A stretch of 23,750 nucleotides of DNA from Chromera velia. Lineage: Eukaryota; Sar; Chromeraceae. The stretch is taken from NCBI GenBank assembly GCA_018398765.1, contig JAHBMJ010005916.1:38424-62173 (forward strand), read 5' to 3'. A model generated the notes under the pieces. That model did no database searches and was not told where the DNA came from. It worked only from the letters and a program-made list of their open reading frames with translations. Positions 8,936-19,189 of the stretch are shown here, in pieces (positions within the stretch are counted from its first letter, which is position 1; each line of letters opens with the position of its first letter). Both the position numbers and the translations under genes were made by a program.

Positions 8936-11900
8936 CTACAAAGAAGAGCAGACCCCAGCGGCCCAGGCAAGAAAACGATCAAGTGCCGTCCTGAGGCCGG
9001 GAATTCGTGTGGCCAGAGCGTCAGTCACCCCGACTGCGTGACAGATGTTGTCGACCATCTCGTACACATCCATGGAGGGGTACATCGTGCGTTGCATGGC
9101 TTCGCACATCATTGCTGTAACCACCACCAAGCAAAGTTTGCCCTCTACTAAAACACGGTTCTGCCTGCAGCACTCCATTGCTGCTGCAATTCTTGTGTTA
9201 CCAAAAATCGTTGTCCTTGGGTCTTCTTCATTTTCACCTTCCCTTCCCTTCATGTCCGTTTCAAGTTTGACCTCTCCCTCCCTCTGACACCCCTCCCTCC
9301 CGTTTATCGAACACGCATCTGCTTGCGATGGAACAGAAACACACACGTCCATAGATTCCCCTCCCTTCCCATCGATACTTTTCTCCAACCCTACAGCCAG
9401 ACTCTCTTTGCACACAGACGACGAAGCTTCCGTGTGGGAATCCGACGCCAACCACAAACTGCTGCAGACTTCTGAATTCAATTGCAGATCCTCTTCAAGG
9501 GGCAGGAGGAGGATGTCTGCCTTTGAGGGACGCGAGACGGGCATAGAGGAGGACGTTGCTTCTTCTCTTTCTCTTTCCGGGACCAATCTTTGATTTTTTA
9601 CCAGCCTCTCCTCCCTCTGTGCCTCGAACGCGTGATTCCTACAAGCACCCTCCAACCTCTCCCCTTCAAAACACAATTCTCTCCACCATTCGTCCATCTT
9701 TTCCAATCCTCCCTCCCCCTTTCTTTCGATACTCCCATCCCCCGTCCCCCTCCGGTCTGCCAACCTTCGTTCACTTTTCTCCTCTGCCAGTCTCTGCCTT
9801 CCCAACGCTCTGTCCATCTGGCTGATGAATTCTGTTCGTCTCTCTGAGCTGAGGACTTCTGGGCTTAATGCGCAGATGGCGTCGCACACCGCCTCTCCCA
9901 CAAGCCCCGAGAGACCTCCAAAAAGTCGGCGGAGGGTCTGGGTCTCTGCTGATGAGAGGTGTTCTGTCATGCCGACATCAAGCAAAACAAGATGGGCACG
10001 ACTACCACCCCCCCTCTCCCTCCCACTGCCTGTGGACACACTGACATCCTGCCTCTGCCCCCCAATTCCCTCCGTCGATTTTTCTTCACCCCCTCCATTC
10101 ATCGCATCTCCGTTCTTTGCCGGAGGCAACCCATCTCTCTCTCCCTTCTCTTTACCCAAATCCCTGTTGCCACAGAGATTCCGAAAGGCGGAAATCAGAA
10201 GAGTCAAACGATCCTTTCCGTTCCCTTCTCCTGTCCCTGCCTCCTTCTGTTCGAGGCGCACCATAATGTTCCCTGGGTGCAGGTCTCCATGCAGCACACC
10301 GTCCACCAGCATCATCTTCAGGAGAACGAAGACGCCCAGTCGAGCTACTTGACGGGCAATTCTGCACACAGAAAGGAGATGAGCAGAGAAGTACATAAAG
10401 CCAATGGAGGAACAATTCTCACAACAACCTTCACAGTCGACGCAGAAACGTCGCCAACGTACGCTGAATCCAAACTTTCATGCCGGAATACAAAGAAAGC
10501 ATTTTTCCACCACATCCGAGGCTCGCATCAGAAACTGATCGTCCCTTTTCTCTTCCCCAACCAAGAAGCCCACCCACCAAACAGCCAATCAGCCACGCAT
10601 GAAGCCAACCAATCGACCAACCAAGTCACCAACCGGTAGACCAATCAAGCAACCAACCTTGTCTCCTCGACCCCATTTCCAGGTCGAACAAAGTCCGACA
10701 GAGGGGCACCAGCCTCAAAAGATTCGACTAGGACTGAGGGCCCCACGAGGGGTCTGATGGGGGTCGGAAGAGAGACTAGTTTCCAGCGCCCAAAGTTTTT
10801 TCCCATCAGCTCCAGAGCGTCTGCCTCTTTCCGAAAGTCCAGCTGGGCCGAGAGGGAAGACTGGAGACTCGACAGCATTTCGGGAACTCTGTAAAAAGGA
10901 GAAAACAAGGCGCAAGAGATGAAAACTAAGAGAAGGTAACATAGAGAAGACCATAAGTATTTGAAGGGAAAACTCGAAGTCACAGACCCACCTACTTATT
11001 GAAAGGGCCCTCTCCGTTCCCGAAACAAAAAAGCCAGAGCAGAAATGAAAAGAAAAAGCGATGCCTTGCTTGGAAGCTACACCAAACGATGCGTACCAAC
11101 ATGGGCATCTGACTTGAGACTCAATTCGAACCAACACACCCACCTGTAAGCCTTCAGTCCTGGGAGCAACGGAAGAATTGCGGAGAGAATCGCAAAGTCC
11201 GTCTCCAGATTCTCACTCACTCCAGGGTGCTGGACCTTCACAGCCACCACAGCTCCAGGACGACCCACCAGGCTCTCTGGAGCGTCCCTCCGAATTTTGG
11301 CTCTGCAAAAGAATCGCATAGCACAAAAAAAAATCAGTGGCTCTGCAAAAGAAACGCATGAGCACAAAAAAAAAATCAGAGAAGAAGCATTTCTCTACTG
11401 ACATTTCCAGACCGTTAGTGCAAACGTGAAGCATTCCCCCCCCTCTCCTGACTCACTTGTGCACCTGTGCAATGCTCCCACTTCCGAGAGGTTTCCTCTC
11501 CACTTCTTCGAACAGGTCCTTCCAAGGGACTCCAAACGCTCTCTCGATCTCCTCCGCCGTGTGCCCAAACGAATGCTCTGGTGCGTTCTGGTGGAGACTC
11601 TCCATCGCATGCACAAGGTCGGGGGGGAACAGATCTGGACGTGCGCCAATCCACTGCCCCAATTTGATAAATGCCGGTCCCAAACGGCGGAATGTGTCTG
11701 CAAGTCTCTCAACCCACCACTTCCTGTAGACCCCCCCCCAACTAAAGCAGAGGGGGGCACTCAGGCCAAGAGGAAGGAGCGCCCCTGCAAGAACGAATCC
11801 CCGTCGAAGCATGTGCCAACAATGCACCACCCATTCCCAAAAACTGCGGCGAAGAACCTTTCCGCCTTTCCGCATAGAAACTTCAACCAACTCATCGCCT

Positions 11901-12208
11901 TCCTCCGTGTCCTCTCCACCAGTTTTCAAATCACACCGAACAATTCGTTTGCTTTCCTTGGCCGTTCCCAGAGATTTATACGCCACGCAAGCAACTGCGA
12001 CTGCAACTCCAAAGCGTTTACGACTTCCTGAAGGCACCCGATGGAGAAGGTCTCTGAAGAACGAAGCGCGCTTCTGACTTGAGGGAAGAGAGTGTCCAAG
12101 TGATTGCGGGAACCTCCTTCCAAGAGTAGCTTGGATCTCTGAACGAAAAAACAGGCTTCGGCAGAGCCCCCGCCCCATATGGCTGGACACCACTGTGGAT
12201 GGACGCAT
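8936..12208 (-). CDS. ADCK2-like UbiB/ABC1-family atypical kinase
   Basis: Four exons on the minus strand, 12208-11457, 11302-11144, 10888-10658 and 10361-8936, all joined in phase 2 (donors GTGAGT, GTGGGT, GTTGGT), give 855 aa. The UbiB/ABC1 family supports coenzyme Q or lipid metabolism in mitochondria and plastids through a kinase-like fold with ATPase activity. Visible signatures are KxGQ (IKLGQ, 181-185) in FIKLGQWIGARPDLFPPDL, the nucleotide loop GSGSIAQVH (242-250), VAVKVQHPG with Lys273, HGDLHPGN (405-412) and LLDVGM with Asp509. The blocks PTPIRPLVGPSVLVE and LGVFVLLKMMLVD, and NRVLVEGKL near 782, resemble ADCK2 more than ADCK1/3/4. The N-terminus is Arg/Ser-rich without acidic residues for about 85 aa, as in a mitochondrial presequence, and a hydrophobic segment lies near 137-155. 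Two low-complexity insertions are present, about 420-500 and about 545-770. The last exon could hide a further intron, but its frame is fully open. Confidence 0.88.
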
Positions 12209-13261
12209 AGAGAGTGTACAAGAAAACGGGATGCTCCGATTCCCAATTCAAGAGACCTCGCCAGTCAGACAAGTAAATGTCTGACCTTTTTCACCCGTAC
12301 ATAGCTCTTCCAGTGAAAAATCCTCTCCGATACGGCTGTTTTCAACGAAACTCGCTGTATTACTCGATACTGAAGATCTTCCCGAGTCTGTGTGATGTTA
12401 CTCTTCTGTACGATGACCCTTTCTCCTCTTGTGAAAGAGCCTTAAATTCAAACATTCGATGAAACGTACGTCCTCGGGCCGTCGACGCGAATAGTCGGCT
12501 TGGTGCGCGTTGACTCCCGCCGTCAAATTGAGTCTGAGGGCCCGGGGGACCGGCCCGCGGCGCGGCCGCTCAAATTGTCAATCATGCGCGCTGATTCATG
12601 CATGCATCAATCATCAAAGACATGACATTTCGTGGCTGCATTTCTGACAGCAGTCGATCGGCTCTTGATTCAATGGGAGTGAAGCCTATTTACAGTTCAG
12701 TGTCAAAGGATGGCATGTCGTGCGTGAGCCAATGGCAGCTCGAGAATTGCCTCATTTCGAACCCTGTCTGATCCACCTTTCCATGGCCTGAAAAGAGTTT
12801 TCGGTGTTGCCTTAGTAATGCCTACCTCTTTTTGGCAATGAGACCAGTGGAACAGCGAACTTTCGGCAGCCGCATTCGGAGACGATGCTGGCTTTGCGGG
12901 GACACGGTCTTCGAGACCTCCAAGACGTTTCTCTTCTGGCTAGCAGATCCCTATGCCAAACCGTCTCCTTTGATGAAGCTCTCCTGGTTTTCAGTCTGGT
13001 CAGTCAGATCATCTCAGGATACTGCGGTGATGCTGGTTTACCCTGCTTGCCGAGCTGAGTCTTCCGGCAAACAGTTGCACGAAGGAATAGAAGCAAGGCT
13101 CGGCCAAAGTGAATGTGAAGGTTGCCTGAGAGAAGAAGTGGCTGAAAACCGTTGGTGGAAAGGGAGGCATTTCTGTGGAATTTGACCCCGTCTTCACCGC
13201 AAAGGAAGGCCATCCGAATGAGGTTCTTTGGAACGATTCTGCGTTGCCAGGCCTAGCCTGA
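12209..13261. promoter_or_regulatory. Divergent intergenic region between ADCK2-like and membrane-protein genes
   Basis: This 1053-bp region lies between two head-to-head start codons. It contains a GC-rich block at 12470-12575 with GGGCCC, GGCCCGCGG and GCGGCCGC, followed by TGCATGCA at 12599-12606 inside overlapping ATGCATGCAT. One GCCGTCAAATTG element (12519-12530) resembles the GYCYGTCAAA motif of the repeats near 1.5 kb. The part from about 12830 to 13260 has open stretches that might be an upstream exon of the + strand gene, but I could not find a consistent splice model. Confidence 0.45.
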
Positions 13262-13799
13262 ATGCGTTTTTCGACTAATTCCCTGTACGCCCGTTCTGTC
13301 GTATTTGAAGCAGAGTTCGACGAACCCCTCACAGTCTTTGCGGTATTTTACGTGTGTCTCATTCCGGGACAAGCTCTCCTCAGCGTGTGACCCGCAGTTC
13401 GACGTACATTTTCTTACAATCTCTTGGTTTTGAAAGATTTGTGTTCGTTTGAAATGCCTGCAGGCTGTCTGTGGCGTTGATCTCTGTCGCGCTGATTCTC
13501 GGACGGTGGAGGGAAGCAACAGAAGTGAGTCACCCACAGTCGATCAACGAAAGCACCGGAGTTTTTCTGGTTGTTTTTTTCTTCCTCAGTTGAGACTTCT
13601 ATTTCCCCTCTACCTGCCTGTGTCGAGTTTCCTTCCATTCCTCTCGATTTTGTCTCTTTCAAACGGGATCCTACCCTCTTGGTGCAAGTAGAAAGCGGGG
13701 AGACTTCTATTTGGCTCTCGGTCTTTCTCTGCCTTCCTCTCAGTGTGGTTCCGCTTTCCTGCCTGTTGTGCACGTGTACGGACGCGTCCGTGAGAGAGA

Positions 13800-13832
<33 letters not shown>

Positions 13833-14509
13833 AGAGGAAGAGGAAGAGGAAGAGGAAGAGGGAGAAATAAATCAAGAAAGACGGAGCGGAACGACATAAT
13901 ACGTCTGTCATCTCAAGCATGTGTGCGCGCTCATAGTGTGTAGAAGGGAGGGCGGTCGAGGGGAGGTTCCCTGGACCCGTCGTCTTTTTGTGTGTTGTTT
14001 GTCCGTGAAACGAAAGAAACACATTCTGTCGTTACGGAAGGAATGTACAAAAGAAAGAAAACGAGAGTCGAAAGAAAGTGTACGTGCTTGAAAAGGCTCT
14101 CTGAATTTGCTTCCCGCGCCCCTCCCCCTCTGCAGCCCATTCCGATGCGTGCCAGCCTCCGCCGAGTGGAAGTTGACCTCCCCCCCCCCTCACCGGCAGA
14201 AGTTCCGAAAGTCAACCCACACCACCACTCGCCAATGGCGGAAGAAGACCCATCGCCTCCCCCCCCTCGGGAGACTGTCTGGAAGGGGAGCTTTGCGGAG
14301 AGAATGGAAATTCTCGGGTGTAACTCCGAAAATCCCGCAGTCGAAGGTCACTGCCCTGACTTCTCTTTCTGAAATGCGTGAGAGAAGATCTCGTCTTGCC
14401 CACCTTCTGGGTCTCCTCCACTGTTTCCTTTCTTTCTATCGCATACCCTTGCGCTCTGTCTACCTTGATCTCTCCAACCCTCACAAATGTCCTTGTGTAC
14501 GCGTACTTG

Positions 14510-14607
<98 letters not shown>

Positions 14608-14635
14608 GGACGGACGGACGGACGGACGGACAGAC

Positions 14636-14666
<31 letters not shown>

Positions 14667-14691
14667 CACACACACACACACACACTCACAG

Positions 14692-14742
<51 letters not shown>

Positions 14743-16430
14743 CAAGTACACTCACTCACTCACACACACACACACAGATATACTCACACCTCCGTCAATG
14801 TCTCTCTCGTTCCCCCGTCCGTCTGAAGCCCCTCTCTGTATGTGACTGTCTTTGTGTGCGTGCAACCGATCTTTGTTTGCGGTACATGTTCGTGTTCCTT
14901 CTGCATGCAGTCCTCGGGGAGTGTGCGGATCTGTCCCGCCTCTCGTCCCTCGGTGGACTCCTCGTCTGGCTGTTGGGGGTGTGCATCGCCTGTTTGGTCC
15001 TTACTGGGGTGGTGGTCAGGAGAGAGCTTCGGGAGATTTTTCGGAGAAAGTGGGAAGGCGAAATATGGGAGCCCTCTGGGATTCTTTCTGTCAGCCGGTC
15101 TCTCTCTTTTTCTTTTGAGAAAGGGCAGAGAAGAGCACTTAAGCATTATATTCTGATGCATCCTGGCAAATGGAAACAATTGTGAGAGAGTGCATGGGGC
15201 TTTATGTGCCGGCCGATCAGCCCCTTTTCCAAGTTTGTTTCTGCCCGTTCTTTCCCAATTAAGTTGGCAGTCTGAGGTGGGCACTTCAACCACTCGAGAG
15301 TCCGTGTCCTTCTTTTTGTACTTATCTCTTTAAATTCACTTGTTCGATCGATCATCTAAGTACGCCTTCTCCGTGTTAGGGGCAGTAGAAGAACCCCACC
15401 GAAAGATAGTTTTGGCGCCGTGTGTGCATCCATCCATCCTTCCATGCAGATTTGTGTTTGGACCTCAGGGGCGTTGATTCTTCTTGTCCACATTCTTTGG
15501 ACTTTGGGGACCGCGAACCTGCGGAGGTTTTCCTCCCCTGGTCTCAGCACGTGGCTGGAATTAGCAGGGTGTGTGTCTGTGCTCGTAGCCACCCTTGCAG
15601 CCTTGACAGGGCGTGACTTTGCGAGAGAGGAGGAGAGAAGGGCCCGTCCCCTCTTTGCCTTTGTCGGACGCCCTCCGGCCATCCAGATGGGGACACATTT
15701 TGAGAGAGGGCATAGGGGCAGTATCGGTGGGGGGGTTGGGGGGAGGGGGAGGATTGAGGAGGAGGAAACGGACCTCCGACTGATCATGACTCGACCTGAG
15801 CCTTTGAGTGGAAGGGGCAGAGAGCTGCTTGTTCCGTCTTCGTTTGAGGGCGGGCCGTGGAGTTACTTGCAGATGGATGACGCCCGCGATGCGGGTGGGC
15901 CCGTGCAGGGGGGGCACTCTCAGGGGGGAGTAGGGGGGTTGGGGGGATTTGGATCGCAGTTCCAGCAAACTAGAAGAGAGATGGATAAACTAGGAAGTGC
16001 CTATTCGGGAGCGCCTTCGTATGCGTCTCCGTCGGGATCTGGGACGGGATCTGCAGGGCCGCCCCCTGAGACGTGGAGGCCGTCTCGTGTTCGTGCGGGA
16101 TGGTTGGAGACGCCTCTTCCTTCTGTGATTGCAAGTGGACAGCGGCAGCAGCAACAATTAGCTCGGTTGGGTCCCGGGTCGTCTGCCTCTGTCTCCTCAG
16201 GCCCTGCGTCTGGCTGGGGGGCCTCTGCCTCTCGGGCTTTTGGGGGAGGGGGGGCGCAATACTCTGCTGTAGGGTCACGGTCTGGTTCTGAAAGTTACGG
16301 ACAGGGAAGACAACCTGCTTCTTCGTCCGAGAAAGGAGGGATGGGCAGAGGCTACCAGACGCATCATGGAAAGAGGAGAGAGGATCACCAAAGGGAAGCT
16401 TCTGAAGGGCTGCTAACTGGCGGGATCTGA
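13262..16430 (+). CDS. Putative multi-pass membrane protein with Gly/Ser-rich tail
   Basis: I do not recognise the family. A consistent five-exon model is 13262-13386, 13464-13524, 14136-14319, 14911-15089 and 15450-16430 (509 aa), with matching phases 2, 0, 1, 0 and donors GTGACC, GTGAGT, GTAACT and GTCAGC. An in-frame TGA lies just before the ATG at 13262. Exons 1-2 give a long hydrophobic stretch (about 22-55) ending in GRWREATE. Exon 3 is a Pro-rich, charged loop (63-123). Exon 4 has a helix at 137-159 followed by a basic RRELREIFRRKW segment. Exon 5 starts with two helices (184-205 and 218-236), then a 270-residue Gly/Ser/Gln-rich, probably disordered tail. The exon 2 donor and exon 3 acceptor (long pyrimidine tract before TGCAG) are strong. 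The ends of exons 3 and 4 are the weak points: a GTCACT donor at 14346 would also keep frame. An extra 5' exon is possible. It is probably a membrane receptor, channel or transporter-like protein; nothing seen decides which. Confidence 0.5.
13802..13861 (+). repeat. G30 run followed by GAAGAG repeats
   Basis: Thirty consecutive G (13802-13831) are followed by five GAAGAG hexamers. The tract sits in intron 2 of the + strand membrane-protein gene, so the transcript strand is purine-only. ORFs across it (poly-Gly, poly-Pro) are artefacts. Confidence 0.9.
14511..14776 (+). repeat. Compound (CA)n(GA)n(GACA/GACG)n microsatellite
   Basis: Blocks run in the order CA (14511-14571), GA (to about 14597), GACA/GACG tetramers (to about 14634), GA, CA with interruptions, GA and CA again. 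It lies in intron 3 of the membrane-protein gene. The order CA then GA recurs twice. Confidence 0.92.
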
Positions 16431-18060
16431 TACATCATTTGCAAGTGTTTTTTCTGTCTATTAAACTTTCCGTGTTATGTACTACATCAATACCTCATCA
16501 TCTTTAAAAGATTGAAATAAACGTATCATCTAGCTGCTTGTAGCATATCATACTAGTACATCCTAGCATATTGATTGATTGATTATATTCATTAGTCTAC
16601 GCTTTTTCTAGGCAGTGGACTTTGGAGACATCTGGAACATAATTTGTTACATAAATCCTACTATTGTGTGATTTCTATCCTATTCTAGATTATGTTGCGT
16701 GTACCATACTTAAAATTCTTCAATTCTAACAAATTATTAGTAACAATTCAATTTTTTAAAAAATATTCAGATATTATTATATTCTAGGAAATAGTATTAG
16801 GATTTTTTAGGATTAGGATTAATGTCTGGAGGATTGGCCTCCCGCCCCAATGCCGACTATCAGGTTATATGTAAGAGGCCACACCATACCAGTGGGATTT
16901 ATTATTAAAGTGCTAGACTGAGAGCTAGACTGAGAGTCTAGCTAGGACTCTACTAGAAAAACTATAATTATCTATGACTAGAGCTATGATCATGAACGAG
17001 ATCATGCATGCATCATGATACATATGCCAGTGTATTATGTATGAAGTTTTAAGTAAAAATCAAATGCCGAAGAAGGCATTCAGATAGAGGAGCGTCAAGT
17101 ATGAGGTCGCATGAGAGAGAGAGCTAGCAGCGAGAGCAGTAACCAGGATAGAAGGAAGAGATGAAAGACGTATAGGCCAGACGCTAGGAACAAACTGTAA
17201 GTCAATGCCCCCCAGTAAAAACCCTAATAAAAACCTAGCCTAGTTATCTAGGTTCAAGGTAGAAGATCTGATCGGTATGCTTTATCAGATGAAAAGAGCA
17301 AGAGAGACAAGCTTTGCACGTAGGCATAAGGTCGCAAAAGTAATAGAGGATGCATGCTATCGCTCCACCCCTGCCCTCTGTCAGTCTGTCTTTCACTCGC
17401 ACTTTGTCAGAGAATATTAAGCATAACTTAATATTATCCCAGGACCGTAATTCAACTGCATCCATGTTTATCCGCAGTAGCAATAGTTTTGAAGTGTAAG
17501 GCAAGAAATTCATGTGTCGTGATGAGATGTGTCATTGCATGTATACGTGCATGGTGTGGAGTAATATGCATGAATATATGGTGCAAGGCAGACGTCAAAT
17601 AACTGGCACGCAGGTCTAGGGCTCCGGCCCTGAACACAATGTAATCCTGTAATCCAAACTAGCATAATTAACAGTCGCATTCAAACTATTTAAGCCAAAA
17701 ATAATAAAAATATATATATATGAATCCATATAATATGAGTCAATGCGCACTTTAATATAAAGCCAACAATATAACAATATCTGCAACAACCTAACAAGCT
17801 AGCTAACAATGTGGCGTGCCTTGCTCTAGGTCGTGCTTAACCTAGTGCTTAACATACAATACACATAATGTCATATGTGAAATATCTGTAAACCTTTTTT
17901 TGCATGACCGTGACTATGGTACGACGCGTTCCCGACTCCTTTACAAGATGATGTATCTACAATTAAAAAGAGCTTCAAAAAAGCTGCAAAACATACGGAC
18001 ATGCACACACGAGCACAAAACATGCACTCATCGAGACTCCAGGGTTCATGCATCAGATTT
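16431..18060. other. AT-rich intergenic region
   Basis: The sequence is clearly AT-richer than its neighbours, with stops in all frames and no supported gene. It contains a GATT run (16570-16584), AGGATTAGGATTA units (16808-16820), overlapping ATGCATGCAT (17004-17013) and a TATATATATA tract (17711-17720). It lies 3' of the membrane-protein gene. Confidence 0.65.
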
Positions 18061-18773
18061 TAATTCGCTTGCCCCATCCGCAAAGGGTTCCCCGACCCTT
18101 TCAATTTCAAATCGGGATTTCTTAATCCGCTTTCTACTGAGGATGGAAGGGACAGGTCGCTAAGGGGGGTGGGGGGGGCAGGTCTCTGCGAGCTGTGAAT
18201 ATTTGGATCACACGCAAGCAGTACACGCGCAGATGGACGAAAGGGTGTGAATGATGATGCCAGGCCGAGAAGAAAGCAGAGCCGTACGGAAGGGAACAGT
18301 CGGAGCAGGGCTGTCTGCTTTTCAATTGAAGAGGAGACAGGAACGAGATCGGAGAAAACGATCGACGCACGCAGAAACGTAATTTTGCCTGCCACTACAG
18401 CGCCACAGAACTGGAGGAGACGAGTTTGTGGGTGCACTGACTTTCCTCTTCCCTCTGCATGCTGAATGAAACGAGGTTCCGCTCATACAGCATTTCGAGA
18501 GGGGGACGGAGAACAAAAAAGAAAAGAAAAAAGAGAACTACGGAGGTGACCAAAAGAGCGAAAGTGGAAGTCAATCTTTGCACCTTTTCCTTATCCGCCA
18601 CCCCAATCCATCTCGCCCTCCCTCCATGTATCCCTTGTGTGTGATCTTCCTCTTCCTTCCTCCCGTTTCCTGAGTAGAGCAGCAGAGTCACCCGGTCACT
18701 CAAGCCCTCCTCGCAGGGCCGCATCATTCTTCTCTTCTCTTATGCCTATTCAGAGGGAGAAGAGCTCCGTCGC
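18061..18773. other. 3' flank of the DUF4079 gene, no gene seen
   Basis: The composition returns to about balanced, but I see no convincing coding frame on either strand. Part is probably the 3' UTR of the minus-strand DUF4079 gene. A GGGG-rich patch lies at 18163-18180. Confidence 0.5.
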
Positions 18774-19123
18774 TCACGGCCACTGGGTCTTCTCCCAGAC
18801 TTTCGAGAAGATCTCCCAGCCACTCACCAACTGCCATGCAAACAGCGCAGTCGCTGCAGAGGGAAAAGGAAGGGAGGGAGGGATGAAGGAGCAGAAACAG
18901 AGACTAGAATGTGGGGGTACGCAGAAATGGACTACAGACAGAAAGCTGGACTAGCCATTGTTGTGACAAATCCAGGAGGCATAAGAGACGAAAAGAGACT
19001 TTGCGGTGCCTTCAGTCTCCCGGATTTTCCTCGAAATTGTGCCTGGGGTTTTGTTTTTCTGTTTGTCCCTCCGGCTTTTTCTCTCTGTCCTCCTTCTGCT
19101 GCTTTCTTCTGATGGTGTCTGTG

Positions 19124-19189
<66 letters not shown>

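Noticed and set aside
9556..10639. Long + strand ORFs opposite the ADCK2-like gene
   Set aside because: They are antisense shadows of a GC-rich conserved exon; the minus frame carries the HGDLHPGN and LDVGM motifs.
12832..13185. 117-aa ORF in the divergent intergenic region
   Set aside because: No recognisable domain. Other frames in the same DNA are equally open, and none gave a splice-consistent join to the membrane-protein gene.
13571..13897. ORFs with poly-Gly or poly-Pro runs
   Set aside because: They cross the G30 tract in an intron and have no family features.
14107..14845. Long ORFs on both strands with His-Thr, Arg-Glu or Cys-Val repeats
   Set aside because: They are translations of the CA/GA microsatellite, open only because dinucleotide repeats avoid stops.
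16808..16820. Telomere-like TTAGGATTAGG units
   Set aside because: There are only two units, embedded in AT-rich DNA and flanked by genes; this is not a telomere array.
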